A stretch of 64,000 nucleotides of DNA from Ktedonobacteraceae bacterium (lineage in GTDB: Bacteria > Chloroflexota > Ktedonobacteria > Ktedonobacterales > Ktedonobacteraceae). A program made the position numbers and the translations under genes. Shown in pieces: positions 61,554-64,000 of the stretch (position 1 is the first letter of the stretch; every line of letters starts with the position of its first letter). Below the pieces are notes generated by a model. The model saw only the letters and a program-made list of their open reading frames with translations, did not search any database and was not told where the DNA came from. The DNA lies in the NCBI GenBank assembly GCA_035653615.1, contig DASRBN010000008.1:1-64000 (forward strand), read 5' to 3'.

Positions 61554-64000
61554 TTACTCCACGACCGCGCTGTGCCGCAACGCGATCAGTTCTTTAAAGG
61601 TATCGTTGTCAAGTTCCGTCAGCCACGATTCATCGGTGCCGACGACCAGCGAGGAGAGGCGTTTCTTATCCTCGATCATCGCGTCAATGCGCTCTTCCAA
61701 AGTCCCCATGGCGACAAATTTATGCACGAAGACGTTTTTACGCTGGCCGATGCGGAAGGCGCGGTCGGTCGCCTGGTCTTCTACCGATGGATTCCACCAG
61801 CGGTCGAAGTGGAAAACGTGGTTGGCCTTCGTCAGATTCAGGCCAACGCCGCCTGCCCGCAGCGAGAGAATGAATAGCGATGGCTCGGTCGCGGGGTCTT
61901 GAAACTCCGCGATCATGCGTTCGCGGCGTGCTACACTGGTTCCACCGTGCAGGTAGTAGGTATTATAGTGCAGGGTGTGCGCGAGATAACGCTCAAGTTC
62001 GCCGCCAATCTCTGTAAACTGCGTGAAGATCAAGGCGCTTTCGCCGCTATCAATCACCTCTTCGACCATCTCGCCCAGGCGCTGGAGCTTGTGGGAGCGT
62101 TCGGGAATAAACGCGCTGCCATCCTGCAAGAACTGCGCCGGGTGGTTGCAAATTTGCTTCAGCTTCAGCAACGTGGAGAGGATCAGGCCCTTGCGCTGTA
62201 TCCCTTCCGCCTCGTTTAATTGCTCCTCAACGTCTTTGACGACCGCCTCGTAAAGAGAGGCTTGCTCTGGCGAAAGCGTCGTATACATCTTCTGCTCGAT
62301 TTTATCCGGCAGGTCATCGATGATGCGTTTGTCGGTTTTGACGCGACGCAGGATAAAAGGCTCGACCAGCTTCTTTAAGGTTGTCGAGGTGGCCACATCG
62401 TTATTTTTCTGGATGGGCAGTTCGAAGGACTTGCGGAATTGCGCCTCCTTGCCGAGATAGCCAGGATTGAGGAAGTTGAAGATGGACCACAGGTCGCGCA
62501 AGCGATTCTCAACGGGCGTGCCGGTCAGGGCGATGCGGTGCGATGCCGGAAGTTTCACAATGGCGCGGGTCTGTGCGGCCTGCGGATTCTTGATGTTCTG
62601 CGCCTCATCGACTACTACACGATGCCATTGCACGGTCTGCAAGAGCTTCTCATCCAGGCGGGCCAGAGCAAAAGAGGTCAAGATAACGTCATATTGCTTG
62701 CATGTTTCAACAAAAGCTTGCTTATCTTTCAACCGCGTGCTGCCCTGATGCACGAGTACGCGCAGCTGTGGCGCGAAACGCTCGATTTCTTTACGCCAGT
62801 TGCCCAGCACTGAGGTCGGTGCGATGACAAGCGTTGGCGGCACATCGCCGGACTCCTCGCGCTCCTTGAGCAGGTGCGCGATCACCTCTAGCGTTTTGCC
62901 AAGCCCCATATCGTCTGCCAGGCAGGGATTCAGTCCGAGATTTTCCAGGTATTGGAGCCAGGAGACGCCGCGCCGCTGGTAGTCGCGCAGCGAACCGTGC
63001 AGGTTGCGTGGGTCCTTGATGGGGGCAAAGGCATTTTTGTCCTGGAGCCGCGAGAGCATATCACACAAGACGGCGTCGTGGTCCCACTCCAGGTCGTCCT
63101 CGGCCCCGGCGCCAAGTTTCAGCATGTCCAGCAGCGTGATTTCTGGCTGCTCGTGCTGGTGCTTCTGCCAGAACTCCAGCAGTTGCTGCATTTTGTCGCG
63201 GTCCAGTTCCATCCACTGCCCGCGGAACTGCACCAGGGGCGTTTTGGCGTTGACGAGCTGCTCCCATTCCTCCGGCGTGACGACCTCGCCGCCAATCGAT
63301 AGCTGGTATTCATAGGCGATGATATTGTTGAGGCTGAAGTAGCCGCTATTGACGCCGGATGATCCTTTCGATGAGCGCACAGATGTTTTGAGGCGAATTT
63401 TGGTGCGCCTGCGGCCCTCCGGCGTCCACCACGATGGAACGATAACAGTATAACCGGCATCACCAAGCACCCAGGCGTTCTCTTTCAAAAATGCGAACGC
63501 TTCATCCATGGTCAGCGTGCATCCCCGCGGTTTGTCTGTGGCCAATCCATCCCAGATTTTGGGATAGATGCGAGCAGCATGGCCCAGGGAGAGCAACAGG
63601 TTTTTCTCGAAGTCCTGCCCGAAATGACGGATCACCTCAGCGCGTACCTGCGCATCGAGATGCCAGAAGTCATCCAGACTTAATTTGAGCGAGGGGTCCC
63701 GGCGCGAGGCGACGAGGAAATGCAGCTGCCAGTTGTCCATATCATCGGGAGATGCCTCCTCCAGGCGGAAACAGAGGTTGAAGCCTGCTCCGGCACCCGC
63801 TTTTGTGAAGCTGTTGCGCCAGGCCAGCCAGTGCTTATAGTCTTGCAGCCGCTCCTCCGGTGTATCGTAAACCAGGGCCGGTCGATGCGGATAGACGCAT
63901 TTATACAGGATGGTGTTCTCGATCTGCTGTTCGAATTTCGCGATAAAAGGCGTTCCTGTCACGACATCATGTAAGAGACTTTCAGAGAAGTGACGCAGCA
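61554..64000 (-). CDS. SNF2-family DNA-dependent ATPase (partial, 5' end beyond the window)
   Basis: At least 815 aa visible. The frame is open to the window edge: upstream of the GTG at 63962 it reads LRHFSESLLHDVV with no stop, so the true start lies to the right. N-terminal SNF2-associated domain, then Walker A DDMGLGKT, DEAQ box VVVDEAQNIKNP, LTGTPVENRLRDLWSIFNFL, and C-terminal lobe LSLRAGGVGLNLTKANHVFH and DRWWNPSVEDQATDRAFRIG. Family members remodel or translocate on DNA. Partner: the SWIM protein downstream. Confidence 0.93.
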   Translation of the reverse strand, partial: LRHFSESLLHDVVTGTPFIAKFEQQIENTILYKCVYPHRPALVYDTPEERLQDYKHWLAWRNSFTKAGAGAGFNLCFRLEEASPDDMDNWQLHFLVASRRDPSLKLSLDDFWHLDAQVRAEVIRHFGQDFEKNLLLSLGHAARIYPKIWDGLATDKPRGCTLTMDEAFAFLKENAWVLGDAGYTVIVPSWWTPEGRRRTKIRLKTSVRSSKGSSGVNSGYFSLNNIIAYEYQLSIGGEVVTPEEWEQLVNAKTPLVQFRGQWMELDRDKMQQLLEFWQKHQHEQPEITLLDMLKLGAGAEDDLEWDHDAVLCDMLSRLQDKNAFAPIKDPRNLHGSLRDYQRRGVSWLQYLENLGLNPCLADDMGLGKTLEVIAHLLKEREESGDVPPTLVIAPTSVLGNWRKEIERFAPQLRVLVHQGSTRLKDKQAFVETCKQYDVILTSFALARLDEKLLQTVQWHRVVVDEAQNIKNPQAAQTRAIVKLPASHRIALTGTPVENRLRDLWSIFNFLNPGYLGKEAQFRKSFELPIQKNNDVATSTTLKKLVEPFILRRVKTDKRIIDDLPDKIEQKMYTTLSPEQASLYEAVVKDVEEQLNEAEGIQRKGLILSTLLKLKQICNHPAQFLQDGSAFIPERSHKLQRLGEMVEEVIDSGESALIFTQFTEIGGELERYLAHTLHYNTYYLHGGTSVARRERMIAEFQDPATEPSLFILSLRAGGVGLNLTKANHVFHFDRWWNPSVEDQATDRAFRIGQRKNVFVHKFVAMGTLEERIDAMIEDKKRLSSLVVGTDESWLTELDNDTFKELIALRHSAVVE

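Overview
The window looks like chromosomal DNA of a Chloroflexota bacterium of the Ktedonobacteria type. This is an inference from gene content: a Ser/Thr kinase fused to WD40 repeats, large NB-ARC/TPR/LuxR regulators (one fused to a kinase), three secreted 'VWAVG' propeller proteins, F420-type enzymes (LLM oxidoreductase, Ddn-like reductase) and many short palindromic repeats. No rRNA or tRNA genes and no CRISPR array were recognised.

Layout. 1-9.5 kb: tail of an IS66-like transposase, a Ski2-like helicase, a GH76 glycosidase, a zinc-ribbon membrane protein, rho (with a 13-codon leader ORF overlapping its start), galK and an MFS exporter. 9.5-20 kb: kinase-WD40, an RHH/MazF toxin-antitoxin pair, a cyclase-family hydrolase, an EamA transporter, an unassigned two-gene operon (Mom/DruA-like acyltransferase-type protein plus a membrane-anchored protein), an LLM oxidoreductase, a truncated DUF1801 gene and an HtrA-like protease. 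20-31.9 kb: three VWAVG propellers and small enzymes, including a winged-helix gene interrupted by one TGA at a Trp position. 31.9-45.8 kb: a defence-like island made of a PLD-SNF2 helicase, a broken AAA + DUF3226 (Toprim) pair, an XRE regulator, a HigB/HigA-like pair with a third cotranscribed gene, and a 1612-aa Eco57I/PglX-like methylase. 45.9-51.4 kb: Fur with a Fur box, a VIT-type transporter, a FYVE-like zinc protein, an esterase, an FAD oxidase and a two-domain VOC dioxygenase. 51.5-59.1 kb: a collagen-like secreted protein and two tandem NB-ARC/TPR/LuxR regulators. 59.2-64 kb: an EXPERA + DUF1295 pair and a SWIM + SNF2 pair; the SNF2 gene runs off the right edge.

The strongest unexplained signals are repeats. 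A palindromic element of about 42 bp (consensus begins GTAGGGGCCGATT) occurs in four near-full copies plus a half copy. Three copies lie in frame inside protein genes (helicase, galK, kinase) and one supplies a stop codon. A second family is present as a 45-bp tandem pair inside the helicase gene and as a 78-nt hairpin with perfect arms between divergent genes. Long perfect palindromes (36, 60 and 68 nt) sit at gene ends.

Working together: the PLD-SNF2 helicase and the methylase are plausibly two parts of one restriction-like system related to DISARM/BREX components, with toxin-antitoxin and PARIS-like modules placed between them. Fur and the VIT transporter form an iron-responsive unit. The twin LuxR regulators and the collagen-like gene are neighbours. 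These links are inferred from gene order.
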